A stretch of DNA of 64,000 bases, from assembly GCF_000383595.1 (NCBI RefSeq), contig NZ_KB911581.1, positions 1,889,342 through 1,953,341 on the forward strand. The letters are read 5' to 3'. The notes beneath the pieces are model-generated. The model did no database searches. It was not told where the DNA came from and saw nothing but the letters and a program-made list of their open reading frames with translations. This DNA comes from Streptomyces bottropensis ATCC 25435 (lineage in GTDB: Bacteria > Actinomycetota > Actinomycetes > Streptomycetales > Streptomycetaceae). This document shows positions 27,770 through 38,056 of this stretch, one piece after another. The stretch's first letter is position 1, and each line of letters begins with the position of its first letter. The position numbers were made by a program, and so were the translations under genes.

Positions 27770-29374
27770 ATGACGGACACCAGCGAACTCGACGACTCGT
27801 TCCACGTCTTCGACACCACCCTGCGCGACGGCGCCCAGCGCGAGGGCATCAACCTCACGGTCGCGGACAAGCTGGCCATCGCACGGCACCTGGACGACTT
27901 CGGCGTCGGCTTCATCGAGGGCGGCTGGCCCGGCGCGAACCCGCGCGACACCGAGTTCTTCGCCCGCGCCCAGAAGGAGATCGACTTCAAGCACGCCCGG
28001 CTTGTCGCGTTCGGCGCCACTCGTCGCGCGAACGGCAAGGCGAGCGAGGACCCGCAGGTCAAGGCCCTGCTCGACTCCGGCGCCCCGGTCATCACCCTCG
28101 TCGCGAAGTCCCATGACCGGCATGTCGAACTCGCCCTGCGCACCACTTTGGACGAGAACCTGGAGATGGTCCGCGACACCGTCTCCCACCTGCGCGCGCA
28201 GGGCCGCCGGGTCTTCGTCGACTGCGAACACTTCTTCGACGGCTACCGCGCCAACCCCGAGTACGCCAAGGCCGTCGTCCGCGCCGCCGCCGAAGCGGGC
28301 GCCGACGTCGTGATCCTCTGCGACACCAACGGCGGCATGCTCCCCGCGCAGGTCCAGGCCGTCGTCGCCACCGTGCTCGCCGACACCGGCGCCCGTCTCG
28401 GCATCCACGCCCAGGACGACACCGGCTGCGCGGTCGCCAACACCCTGGCCGCCGTCGACGCGGGCGCGACCCACGTCCAGTGCACGGCCAACGGCTACGG
28501 CGAGCGCGTCGGCAACTCCAACCTCTTCCCGGTCGTCGCCGCGCTGGAGCTGAAGTACGGCAAGAAGGTCCTCCCCGAGGGTGCCCTGCGGGAGATGACG
28601 CGGATCTCGCACGCGATCGCCGAGGTCGTCAACCTCACCCCCTCCACCCACCAGCCGTACGTCGGTGTCTCCGCCTTCGCGCACAAGGCGGGCCTGCACG
28701 CCTCCGCGATCAAGGTCGACCCGGACCTGTACCAGCACATCGACCCCGAGCAGGTCGGCAACACCATGCGGATGCTGGTGTCCGACATGGCGGGCCGTGC
28801 CTCCATCGAACTCAAGGGCAAGGAGCTGGGCGTCGACCTCGGCGACGACCGCGAGCTGGTGGGCCGCGTCGTCGAGCGGGTCAAGGAGCGCGAGCTGAAG
28901 GGCTACACGTACGAGGCCGCCGACGCGAGCTTCGAGATCCTGCTGCGCGACGAGGTCGCGGGCAAGCCGCAGCGCTACTTCCGCACCGAGTCCTGGCGGG
29001 CCATCGTCGAGGACCGGCCCGACGGCAGCCACGCCAACGAGGCCACCGTCAAACTGTGGTCCAAGAGCGAGCGCATCGTCGCCACGGCCGAGGGCAACGG
29101 CCCCGTCAATGCGCTCGACCGCGCTCTCCGGGTCGCCCTGGAGAAGATCTACCCCCAGCTCGCCAAGCTGGAGCTGGTCGACTACAAGGTCCGCATCCTG
29201 GAGGGCAAGCACGGCACCCACTCCACGACCCGCGTCCTCATCTCCACGACGGACGGCACGGGCGAGTGGTCCACGGTGGGCGTCGCCGAGAACGTGATCG
29301 CCGCCTCGTGGCAGGCGCTGGAGGACGCGTACACGTACGGCTTGCTGCGCGCGGGCGTCGAGCCGGCGGAGTAG
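27770..29374 (+). CDS. cimA: Citramalate synthase / 2-isopropylmalate synthase family enzyme
   Basis: A 534-aa aldolase-type acyltransferase. The N-terminal HMGL-like barrel has the metal/active-site segment FDTTLRDGAQREG (about 14-26) and GIHAQDDTGCAVANTLAAVDAG; the C-terminal LeuA dimer/allosteric domain starts near 395. Length and sequence suit the citramalate synthase branch (acetyl-CoA plus pyruvate to citramalate, giving 2-oxobutyrate for isoleucine) rather than actinobacterial LeuA, which is longer. The upstream Ile-codon leader supports an isoleucine role. ATG 27770 has AGGAG 10 nt upstream. The assignment over LeuA is inference. Confidence 0.85.
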   Translation: MTDTSELDDSFHVFDTTLRDGAQREGINLTVADKLAIARHLDDFGVGFIEGGWPGANPRDTEFFARAQKEIDFKHARLVAFGATRRANGKASEDPQVKALLDSGAPVITLVAKSHDRHVELALRTTLDENLEMVRDTVSHLRAQGRRVFVDCEHFFDGYRANPEYAKAVVRAAAEAGADVVILCDTNGGMLPAQVQAVVATVLADTGARLGIHAQDDTGCAVANTLAAVDAGATHVQCTANGYGERVGNSNLFPVVAALELKYGKKVLPEGALREMTRISHAIAEVVNLTPSTHQPYVGVSAFAHKAGLHASAIKVDPDLYQHIDPEQVGNTMRMLVSDMAGRASIELKGKELGVDLGDDRELVGRVVERVKERELKGYTYEAADASFEILLRDEVAGKPQRYFRTESWRAIVEDRPDGSHANEATVKLWSKSERIVATAEGNGPVNALDRALRVALEKIYPQLAKLELVDYKVRILEGKHGTHSTTRVLISTTDGTGEWSTVGVAENVIAASWQALEDAYTYGLLRAGVEPAE

Positions 29375-29400
29375 GCCCGGGTGGCTCGCGCACCCCTACG

Positions 29401-29437
29401 GCACCCCGCGCCCCCTGCTCGTCAGGGGCGCGGGTGC
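29401..29437 (+). terminator. cimA terminator
   Basis: A GC-rich hairpin (29401-29417 with 29423-29437, one bulge) starts 26 bp after cimA. Its CCCCGCGCCCC core resembles the intergenic repeat at 7591. Downstream, CAGCCTCACCGGCCCCG is repeated directly at 29502 and 29524. Confidence 0.65.
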
Positions 29438-29575
29438 CGCGCGAGAAGACCCACCGGACCCGCACCCGGCAGCCCTCCGACCCGCATCCGACAGCCCCCG
29501 ACAGCCTCACCGGCCCCGCCCGGCAGCCTCACCGGCCCCGCACCCGACGTCCCACGCACCCCGACGGCGCGACCG

Positions 29576-30073
29576 TCAGCACGCACGCTCGGCCAGATCC
29601 TCGAACGCCTGTGCGCCCATCACCCGGTCGTCGGCCCACACCCGCCCCGGCTCCAGCCTCGCGAGATCGGCCGGAGTGAAGGAGACCGAGCCGTTGGCCT
29701 GGTCGTCGGTGTGGCCGTAGAACACGAACGCGTAGGTGTGGCCCGACCGGAGCCGCTGCTCGCCCCTCGACTCGGCGTCCCACGCGGCCGGCGGCGAGAA
29801 GAGCGGGAAGTCGGCGTCGCCCGACCACTCGCCGTCCGTCTCCCAGACCGTCGTGTCCGTCTCGTCCTCGCTGGGCTCGTCCTCGTAGGAGCCGGCCCAG
29901 CCCATGAGCGTCGGCGCCGTGTACGAGGCGTCACCGCACGGCCGGACCAGCACGCGGGGAGACCCGTCGCCGTCCACGGTCACGCCGGCCAGCGGCCGGA
30001 TCTCCGGTGTGCACCCGCTCAACAGCACCGCCCCGCTCACCGCGCACACCACCGCGAGAACTCTCCGCAGCAT
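29576..30073 (-). CDS. Hypothetical lipoprotein
   Basis: 165 residues. The signal peptide starts MLRRVLAVVCAVSGAVLLSGC, with lipobox LLSGC and the lipidated Cys at residue 21. The mature part is acidic in the middle (EDEPSEDETDTT) and has no recognised domain; conserved-looking segments are GWAGSYEDE and YAFVFYGHTDDQ. ATG 30073 follows a purine-rich GGGCGGGCGGA. It is divergent from the next gene, with 157 bp between that contain a 7-bp inverted repeat (30183-30189 and 30197-30203). Function unknown. Confidence 0.75.
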   Translation of the reverse strand: MLRRVLAVVCAVSGAVLLSGCTPEIRPLAGVTVDGDGSPRVLVRPCGDASYTAPTLMGWAGSYEDEPSEDETDTTVWETDGEWSGDADFPLFSPPAAWDAESRGEQRLRSGHTYAFVFYGHTDDQANGSVSFTPADLARLEPGRVWADDRVMGAQAFEDLAERAC

Positions 30074-30230
30074 TCCGCCCGCCCCCGTAATCCCGCCGCC
30101 CCGCGTGCACCGCACCCGTCTCGAACGGTTGTACAGCCATCCGAGTGACCGCCCAAGTCGACAGTCGGCTCCCATCAGGTCACGAACGGGGATCGTCCGT
30201 TCGCGCGCAGATCGAGGTAGCTTCGAAGGT

Positions 30231-31613
30231 ATGAAAGGCGCACCGGTCCGACGTCTGTTCCGCCTCCTCATGATGCCGCTCGCCGCGCTCACGCTCGCGG
30301 CCCTCGCGGTCCTGACCCTCGGCGCGCCGGGCGCGCACGCGGCCACCGACCTCTCGACCGTGGCCGCGGCCCTGCGCGAGAGTCCCGTCTACGTCGACCC
30401 GGCCGCCTCCGACCTGCTCTCCGCGGCGGACGCCGAAGCCCTCGCCGACACGATCGAGGACGCGGACGAGCCGATCTTGGTGGCGGTGCTCCCGCCCGGC
30501 TACCCGACCCAGGACCTCTTCCGCAACCTGCGTACCGAGACCGGCGTGACCGGCCTGTACGCCGTGCGTCTCGGCGACCGCTTCGACGCCCGCGCCGACA
30601 GCAGCGTGCTGAGCCGCCAGACCGTGGCGAACCTGGTCTCCGCGGTCCAGGGCGCCGGCGACCCCAAGGCCCAGCTCAACGACTTCGTGGACGACGCGCT
30701 GCGCAGCAACCCCGGCGGCACGGCCCCGTCCAGCTGGAGCGGCGGCGGCGACCAGGGCGTGGACGCGGGCGGGCTGGCGGTGGCGGGCGCGGTCGTGGCG
30801 GCGGGCGGCGTGGGCGCGTACGCGCTGGTGCGCCGGAACCGCCGCCGCAAGGAGGAGGAGCGCCGCGAGGCGCTGGCCCGGCTCGCCGTCGTGGTGGACG
30901 AGGACATCACGGCCTTCGGCGAGGAACTGGACCGCCTGGACTTCCACCCCGCCGAGCTGGGCGCGGACGACGCGATGCGCGCCGACTACGAACGCGCCCT
31001 GGACGCGTACGAGCAGGCCAAGTCGTTCATGGCGGCGGCCACCCGGCCCGAGGAGGTCCGCGCGGTCACCCAGACCCTGGAGGACGGCCGTTTCTCCCTG
31101 GCGCAGCTCGCCGCCCGCCGGGAGGGCCGCCCCCTGCCCGAACGCCGGGCCCCCTGCTTCTTCGACCCCCGCCACGGCCCCTCCGTCGCGGACGTCCTGT
31201 GGACCCCGGGCGTCGGCACCGAGCGCGAGGTCCCGGTCTGCGCCGCCGACCGGGCCCGCCTCGCCGACGGCCAGGACCCCATGATCCGCGAGGTGGACAC
31301 GGTGTCCGGCGGGCGCCGCCCCTACTGGGACGCGGGCCCGGCCTACGGCCCCTGGGCGGGCGGCTACTACGGCGGCGGCCTCCTGCCCGGCCTCCTCGTC
31401 GGCACGATGCTCGGCAGCATGATGGCCACCCCCTCCTACGCGGCCATGTACGGCTCCGGCTACGGCGACTTCGGCGCGGCTTCCGGTTACGGGGGCGGCG
31501 ACGTCTCGGGCGCCGACTTCGACACGAACGACTTCGGCGGCGGCTTCGGCGGCGGGGACTTCGGCGGTGGCGGGGACTTCGGGGGCGGCGGGGACTTCGG
31601 CGGCGGTTTCTGA
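30231..31613 (+). CDS. Secreted/membrane protein with Gly-rich C-terminus
   Basis: 460 residues. A signal peptide (about 1-37, cleavage near AHAAT) is followed by an extracellular domain (about 40-165) that resembles TPM-type domains, one membrane segment (about 183-203), a charged coiled-coil region, a hydrophobic Gly/Tyr stretch (GGYYGGGLLPGLLVGTMLGSM), and a tail of repeated GGGDFGGG units. The frame opens at 29904, but ATG 30231 starts the signal peptide. A TAGCTT hexamer ends 7 nt upstream, so the message could be leaderless. No function assigned. Confidence 0.8.
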   Translation: MKGAPVRRLFRLLMMPLAALTLAALAVLTLGAPGAHAATDLSTVAAALRESPVYVDPAASDLLSAADAEALADTIEDADEPILVAVLPPGYPTQDLFRNLRTETGVTGLYAVRLGDRFDARADSSVLSRQTVANLVSAVQGAGDPKAQLNDFVDDALRSNPGGTAPSSWSGGGDQGVDAGGLAVAGAVVAAGGVGAYALVRRNRRRKEEERREALARLAVVVDEDITAFGEELDRLDFHPAELGADDAMRADYERALDAYEQAKSFMAAATRPEEVRAVTQTLEDGRFSLAQLAARREGRPLPERRAPCFFDPRHGPSVADVLWTPGVGTEREVPVCAADRARLADGQDPMIREVDTVSGGRRPYWDAGPAYGPWAGGYYGGGLLPGLLVGTMLGSMMATPSYAAMYGSGYGDFGAASGYGGGDVSGADFDTNDFGGGFGGGDFGGGGDFGGGGDFGGGF

Positions 31614-31748
31614 GGGCCGGCCCCGGCAGGGCCCCGGCCACGGGCACGGACATTGGGCACGGCCCCGGCCTCGGATACGGGCACGGGCCCGGCACTGGGG
31701 AGCTGCCGGACCCGTGGACGTCGTGCGAGAGCTGGTGCGGGACTCCGC

Positions 31749-33658
<1,910 letters not shown>

Positions 33659-33696
33659 GCCGTCCCCTGGCCTACTTCCCCTCTACCGTGCGGAGC

Positions 33697-34281
33697 ATGA
33701 CCACTCACGCGGGCCCGCAGGCCCACGCGTTCCCCGACGCCGACCACCTCGACGCCTGGCTGACCGCCCACCCCGCCCCGCACACCGGCGACCTCTGGGT
33801 CATGGTCGCCAAGAAGGGGTCCGGCATCCGTTCCGTCGACGCCGGCGAGGTCAACGACGTGGCCCTCTGCCACGGCTGGATCACCGGCATCCGCCGACGC
33901 CTCGACGAGCGGTACTTCCTGCAGCGGATCACCCCGCGCCGCCCGGACAGCGCCTGGTCGACGGTGAACGTCCGCCGGGTGGCCGAGCTGACCGCCGCGG
34001 GCCGCATGCGCACCGGTGGCCTCACGGAGGTGGCCGCGGCCCGGGCGGACGGGCGATGGGCGGCGGCCTACGCCTCACAGCGGGAGGCCGCCGTACCGCA
34101 GGACCTGACCACGGCCCTCGCCGACCACCCCACCGCCCGCCGGGCCTTCGAACGCCTGGGGAGAACGGACCGGTACCTCGTCGTCCTGGGCCTGCTCAAG
34201 GCCCGCACACCGCACACCCGGGTGACCCGCCTGCGGGCGGTGCCGGCCGAACTGGAGGCGGCGGGGCGGGACAGGACCTGA
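33697..34281 (+). CDS. YdeI/OmdA-family protein
   Basis: 194 residues of the bacteriocin-protection YdeI/OmpD-associated family, with HLDAWLTAHPAPHTGDLWVMVAKKGSG near the start, the conserved CHGWITGIRRRLDERYFLQRITPRRPDSAWSTVN region (split here only by wording), and a helical C-terminus. Biochemical function is unclear in the family. ATG 33697 lies 38 bp after the APH-fold gene. TACCGT ends 7 nt before the ATG, and CGGAG lies within that gap, so either leaderless or coupled translation is possible. Confidence 0.8.
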   Translation: MTTHAGPQAHAFPDADHLDAWLTAHPAPHTGDLWVMVAKKGSGIRSVDAGEVNDVALCHGWITGIRRRLDERYFLQRITPRRPDSAWSTVNVRRVAELTAAGRMRTGGLTEVAAARADGRWAAAYASQREAAVPQDLTTALADHPTARRAFERLGRTDRYLVVLGLLKARTPHTRVTRLRAVPAELEAAGRDRT

Positions 34282-34680
34282 CCCGGTCGGCTCGGAGCCG
34301 GGCGCCGGGCCGCCCCAGGGTCAGCGCGGCCTCCGCGCGGGCGGTCCGGCTGGGGCGGTCTCGGCCGAGCTGGGGCCTGGTCCGTCGGGCAGGGCGCCGG
34401 GGATGTCGACGCGCACGCGGCGACCCGGTTGCGGTGCCGCGCCGGCCGAACCGGGCCGCGGCGGTACGACAGAACCCCACCGGTACGGCGCCGAGCCGCC
34501 GGTCGGGGCCGCACACCTGGCACCCGGCCGCGCGGCGGATACGGTCACCTGCTGGCCTGGCTGCCGCCGGCCACCGCCCACACCCACCACGACACAGCCG
34601 GGTTCGTGTACGGCGAGGACGGCGAAGGTCTCCACGACGACTTCACCGTCCGCCCCGTCCTCGCACTCCGCACCGGCTGA
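34282..34680 (+). other. Gene-poor stretch with a possible ORF remnant
   Basis: No convincing gene. A plus-strand frame ends at 34680 with LLAWLPPATAHTHHDTAGF and a short acidic tail that looks protein-like, but its upstream part is low-complexity and has no credible start. It could be the 3' remnant of a decayed gene. Confidence 0.3.
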
Positions 34681-34736
34681 CGTCCCGGGCGTCCCGGGCG
34701 TCCCGGGCGTGCCGGGCGTCCCAGGCGTCCCGGGCG
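34681..34736. repeat. 9-bp minisatellite (GTCCCGGGC)
   Basis: About six tandem copies of a 9-bp unit, with single changes in two of them, end 2 bp before the stop codon of the minus-strand YceI gene. Confidence 0.85.
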
Positions 34737-34738
34737 GC

Positions 34739-35359
34739 TCAGCCGGCGTTCCGGATCGCCGAGATGTCGAAGGTCAGCTTGATCTTGTCCGACACCAGGA
34801 CGCCGCCCGTCTCCAGCGCGGCGTTCCAGGTGAGGCCCCACTCGGAGCGCAGGATCTCCGCCTTGCCCTCGAAGCCCACGCGCTCGTTGCCGAAGGGGTC
34901 CTTGGCCGCGCCGTTGAACTCCAGGTCGATGGTGAGCGGCCTGGTCGTGCCGAGGATGGAGAGGTCACCGGTGATGCGGTAGTCGTCCCCGCCGAGGGCG
35001 ACCGCCTCGGTGGAGCGGAAGGTCATCGTCGGGAACTCCTCCGTCTTGAAGAAGTCCGCGCTCTTCAGGTGACCGTCACGGTCGGCGTTGCCGGTGTCGA
35101 TGCTGTCCATCTTGACGTCGATGGACGCCGTGGACCGGGACGGGTCCGAGCCGTCCAGGTGCAGACTGCCGGTGAAGTCGAGGAAGCCGCCCTTGACGTT
35201 GGTGACCATGGCGTGGCGGGCCGTGAAGCCGATCGTGGTGTGGGACGCGTCGATCGTGTAGTCACCGGTCAGCGCGGCCAGTTCGGGGTTCACCGCGGAG
35301 GTGGTCGCCGTGGCGGCGGCGGTCTCGGTGGTCGTGTTGTTGCGGCCGAAGATGCCCAT
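34739..35359 (-). CDS. YceI-family lipid-binding protein
   Basis: 206 residues. After a Thr/Ala-rich lead of about 27 residues, the YceI lipocalin-like barrel begins at GDYTIDASHTTIGFTARHAMV, with GGFLDFTGSLHLD, FFKTEEFPTMTFRS and the terminal VLVSDKIKLTFDISA. The family binds polyisoprenoid-type lipids. No signal peptide is present (the N-terminus reads MGIFGRNNTTTET), so it is probably cytoplasmic, as is common in actinomycetes. ATG 35359 follows AAGGAGAGACGTC. It has its own promoter and an operator-like palindrome. Confidence 0.9.
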   Translation of the reverse strand: MGIFGRNNTTTETAAATATTSAVNPELAALTGDYTIDASHTTIGFTARHAMVTNVKGGFLDFTGSLHLDGSDPSRSTASIDVKMDSIDTGNADRDGHLKSADFFKTEEFPTMTFRSTEAVALGGDDYRITGDLSILGTTRPLTIDLEFNGAAKDPFGNERVGFEGKAEILRSEWGLTWNAALETGGVLVSDKIKLTFDISAIRNAG

Positions 35360-35379
35360 GACGTCTCTCCTTGGGGAAG

Positions 35380-35406
35380 TTGTTCAACGTTCAATGAACT
35401 GAACAA
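35380..35406. promoter_or_regulatory. Operator-like nested palindrome before the YceI gene
   Basis: TTGTTCA (35380-35386) and TGAACAA (35400-35406) flank an inner GTTCAATGAAC palindrome (35389-35399). It sits just downstream of the minus-strand -10 and covers the expected start of transcription, so bound protein would repress. The motif type suits a MarR-like dimer. Confidence 0.6.
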
Positions 35407-35411
35407 GCCCC

Positions 35412-35440
35412 ACCGTAGACCTATTCCGTTCAACTTTCAA
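35412..35440 (-). promoter_or_regulatory. Promoter of the YceI gene
   Basis: Read on the minus strand: TTGAAA (35435-35440), a 17-bp spacer and TACGGT (35412-35417), close to consensus. The expected transcription start is near 35405, inside the palindrome. Confidence 0.65.
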
Positions 35441-35494
35441 CCTTGTCGCACGCGTGATCGACACGTCACGCACCGTTGATCCCGCGCGGACGGA

Positions 35495-37891
35495 ATGGTA
35501 GACGCCATGGGCATGACCCCCACCCGCCGGAACGTCCTGCTCCTCGCCGCGACCCTGGCGGCGGCGCCCACCCCCACCGCGTACGCCGCCGACCGGTCCG
35601 CGGCCGACGACGACGAGTACGACACCCTGCGCCGCCGCTGGCTGGCCATCGCACTCGGCGCCGGATACGACCCCACCGCCGAGCCCTACGCCACCCGCCT
35701 GCGCGAGACCGGCGACCTCGCCCACGCCTTCCGCGCGGCCATGGCACCCACCGCGGACTCCCTCTGGCCCGGCCACCGCTTCGACCCGCCCGCGGGAATC
35801 ACCCAGAGCTACAGCCGCCTGTGGACGATGGCCCAGGCCTACGCGCAGCCGGGCACCGGCTCCACCGGCGACGCCGGCCTCCTCGCCGACATCCTGCGCG
35901 GCCTCGACCACCTCACCGCGACCGTCTACCACCCCTCCACCACCCGCTACGGCAACTGGTGGGAGTGGCAGATCGGCAGCCCCCGCCTCCTGCTGGACAT
36001 CGTGGCCGCCCTGTACGCCGACCTCACGCCCGCCCGGCGGGCCGAGGCCTGCGCGGCGGTCGACCACTTCATCCCCGACGCGCTGCTCCGCGAGTACAGC
36101 GGCACCTCCACCGGCGCCAACCGCGTCGACCTCTGCCGCTCCGTGGCCCTGCGCGGCATCCTCGGCCGCGCCCCCGAGAAGATCGCCCTGGCCCGGGACG
36201 CCCTCTCACCGGTCTTCCCGTACGTCACCCGGGGGGACGGGCTGTACGCCGACGGTTCGTTCGTGCAGCACACCTGGGTCGCCTACTCGGGGACGTACGG
36301 ACAGGTCATGCTCGACGGACTGGGCAGGCTCTTCGCGCTGCTGGCCGGGTCTGCCTGGGAGGTGACCGACCCGAACCGGCAGATCGTCCTCGACGGTGTG
36401 GAACGGGCGTACGCGCCGCTCATCCACGACGGACTGGTGATGGACAGCGTCAACGGCCGTGCCATCAGCCGGGGTTACCTCAAGGGCGACGACCGGCACA
36501 TCATGCGCGGCGACCACTTCCACGGCCAGGGGATCATCGCCGCGATCGCGCTGCTCGCGCTCGGCGCCACCACCGCGGAGCGCGAGCGGTGGCACGGGCG
36601 GATCAAGGGGTGGATCGCCCGCGACACGGTCACCCCGATCCTGACCGCGAGACAGTTCGGCGTCGCGGACCTGGCCCGGCTGCACGCCGTCGCCGCGTCC
36701 CCGGTCGCCGCCGCGCCCGACCCCGTCGGCCACCGTCTCTTCCCCGCCATGGACCGGGCCGTCCACCGCCGCCCGGGCTTCGTGGTGAACATCGCCATGG
36801 CCTCCGACCGCATCGCCCACTACGAGTGCGGCAACGGCGAGAACCCGCGCGGCTGGCACACGGGCGCCGGTGCCACCCTCTGGTGGGCCGCCGGGCGCGG
36901 CGACCAGTACACGGACTGGTTCTGGCCCACCGTCGACTGGTACCGCCTCCCCGGCACCACCGTCTCCACCCAACGGCTCGCCGACCGGGAGGGCGGCGAG
37001 TGGGGCGAGCCGAAGCCGGCCGTGCGGTGGGTCGGCGGCACCACGGACGGCGAGTACGCGGCGATCGGCCAGCACCTCAAGGGGCTCGGCTCCACGCTGG
37101 AGGCCCGCAAGTCGTGGTTCTGCCTCGCGGACGCCGTGCTCTGCCTCGGGGCGGGGATCACCTGCGCGGACGGCGTGCCGGTGGAGACGGTGGTCGACAA
37201 CCGGAACCTGGGTGAGGGCGGCGGTACGGCTCACCCGCCGCTCGTACGCGGCCGGCTCTGGGCCCACCTGGAGGGCCACGGCGGCTGGGTCTTCGCGGAC
37301 CCGTCGGCGGGCAGCCCCGGCAGCCCCGGCAGCCTCGCCGGAGCGCCAGTCCTGCGCACCCTCGGGGAGGACCGCACCGGCGCCTGGTCCGACATCAACA
37401 CCGGCGGTACGACCGAGCGCCGCACCCGTCGCTGGCAGACCCTCTGGCTGGACCACGGCACCGATCCGGTGAACGCCGGCTACGCCTATCTGCTCATGCC
37501 CGGGGCGTCCCGCCACGCCGTCGAGGCCCGTGCCGCCGACCGGCGCTGGTTGTCGATCCTCGCCAACGACAGCGCCTGCCAGGCGGTTCACGTCCCCTCG
37601 CTCGGGCTGATCGGCGCCACCTTCTGGCACGCCGGTACGGTGGGCCCGCTGACCGCCTCCGCCGGGGCGAGCGTGCTGATCCGCCGCCGGGGCGGGACCG
37701 CTACCCTCTGCGTGAGCGAACCACCGCGCACGGGCGAGCCGCTGGAGATCATCTGGCGTGGTCCGGTGCGCGGGGTGATCCGGGCGGACGAATCCGTCGA
37801 GGTGCTGGAGCCCGCGCCCGGTCGGCTACGGCTGCGCGTCACCCCCGGGACGGCCTGCGCCACCCACACCTGTGAGCTGTCTCTCCCCTGA
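35495..37891 (+). CDS. Secreted polysaccharide lyase family 8 (hyaluronate/chondroitin/xanthan lyase-like)
   Basis: 798 residues with a twin-arginine-like signal (TPTRRNVLLLAATLAAAPTPTAYA). An alpha/alpha toroid (about 35-385) holds the PL8 active-site residues: Asn and Trp in NWWEWQIGSPR, His and Tyr in VQHTWVAYSGTYGQ, and Arg in VNGRAISRGY. Beta-sandwich domains (about 385-798) complete the fold. It cleaves uronic-acid polysaccharides by beta-elimination; which one cannot be told. The start is ATG 35495; ATG codons at 35507 and 35513 are alternatives that keep the signal. Monocistronic. Confidence 0.9.
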   Translation: MVDAMGMTPTRRNVLLLAATLAAAPTPTAYAADRSAADDDEYDTLRRRWLAIALGAGYDPTAEPYATRLRETGDLAHAFRAAMAPTADSLWPGHRFDPPAGITQSYSRLWTMAQAYAQPGTGSTGDAGLLADILRGLDHLTATVYHPSTTRYGNWWEWQIGSPRLLLDIVAALYADLTPARRAEACAAVDHFIPDALLREYSGTSTGANRVDLCRSVALRGILGRAPEKIALARDALSPVFPYVTRGDGLYADGSFVQHTWVAYSGTYGQVMLDGLGRLFALLAGSAWEVTDPNRQIVLDGVERAYAPLIHDGLVMDSVNGRAISRGYLKGDDRHIMRGDHFHGQGIIAAIALLALGATTAERERWHGRIKGWIARDTVTPILTARQFGVADLARLHAVAASPVAAAPDPVGHRLFPAMDRAVHRRPGFVVNIAMASDRIAHYECGNGENPRGWHTGAGATLWWAAGRGDQYTDWFWPTVDWYRLPGTTVSTQRLADREGGEWGEPKPAVRWVGGTTDGEYAAIGQHLKGLGSTLEARKSWFCLADAVLCLGAGITCADGVPVETVVDNRNLGEGGGTAHPPLVRGRLWAHLEGHGGWVFADPSAGSPGSPGSLAGAPVLRTLGEDRTGAWSDINTGGTTERRTRRWQTLWLDHGTDPVNAGYAYLLMPGASRHAVEARAADRRWLSILANDSACQAVHVPSLGLIGATFWHAGTVGPLTASAGASVLIRRRGGTATLCVSEPPRTGEPLEIIWRGPVRGVIRADESVEVLEPAPGRLRLRVTPGTACATHTCELSLP

Positions 37892-38044
37892 GGGTGCCGA
37901 CACCGCTTTGTGAGACCCCTACAAGCCCCACACCCCCTGAGCAGTCGATTCGCCTGCATGCCGACGAGGTTCTGTTCAGGGGTACCAGGAAAACACGCCG
38001 GAGACTGTACGGAGTCGACGGACCGCTTTCCTCGCTCGGCTTCG

Positions 38045-38050
38045 TATGGT
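38045..38050 (+). promoter_or_regulatory. -10 of a leaderless accB transcript
   Basis: TATGGT ends 6 nt before the accB ATG, and there is no Shine-Dalgarno, so transcription probably starts at the A of the start codon. No clear -35 is seen. Confidence 0.5.
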
Positions 38051-38056
38051 CGCTAC

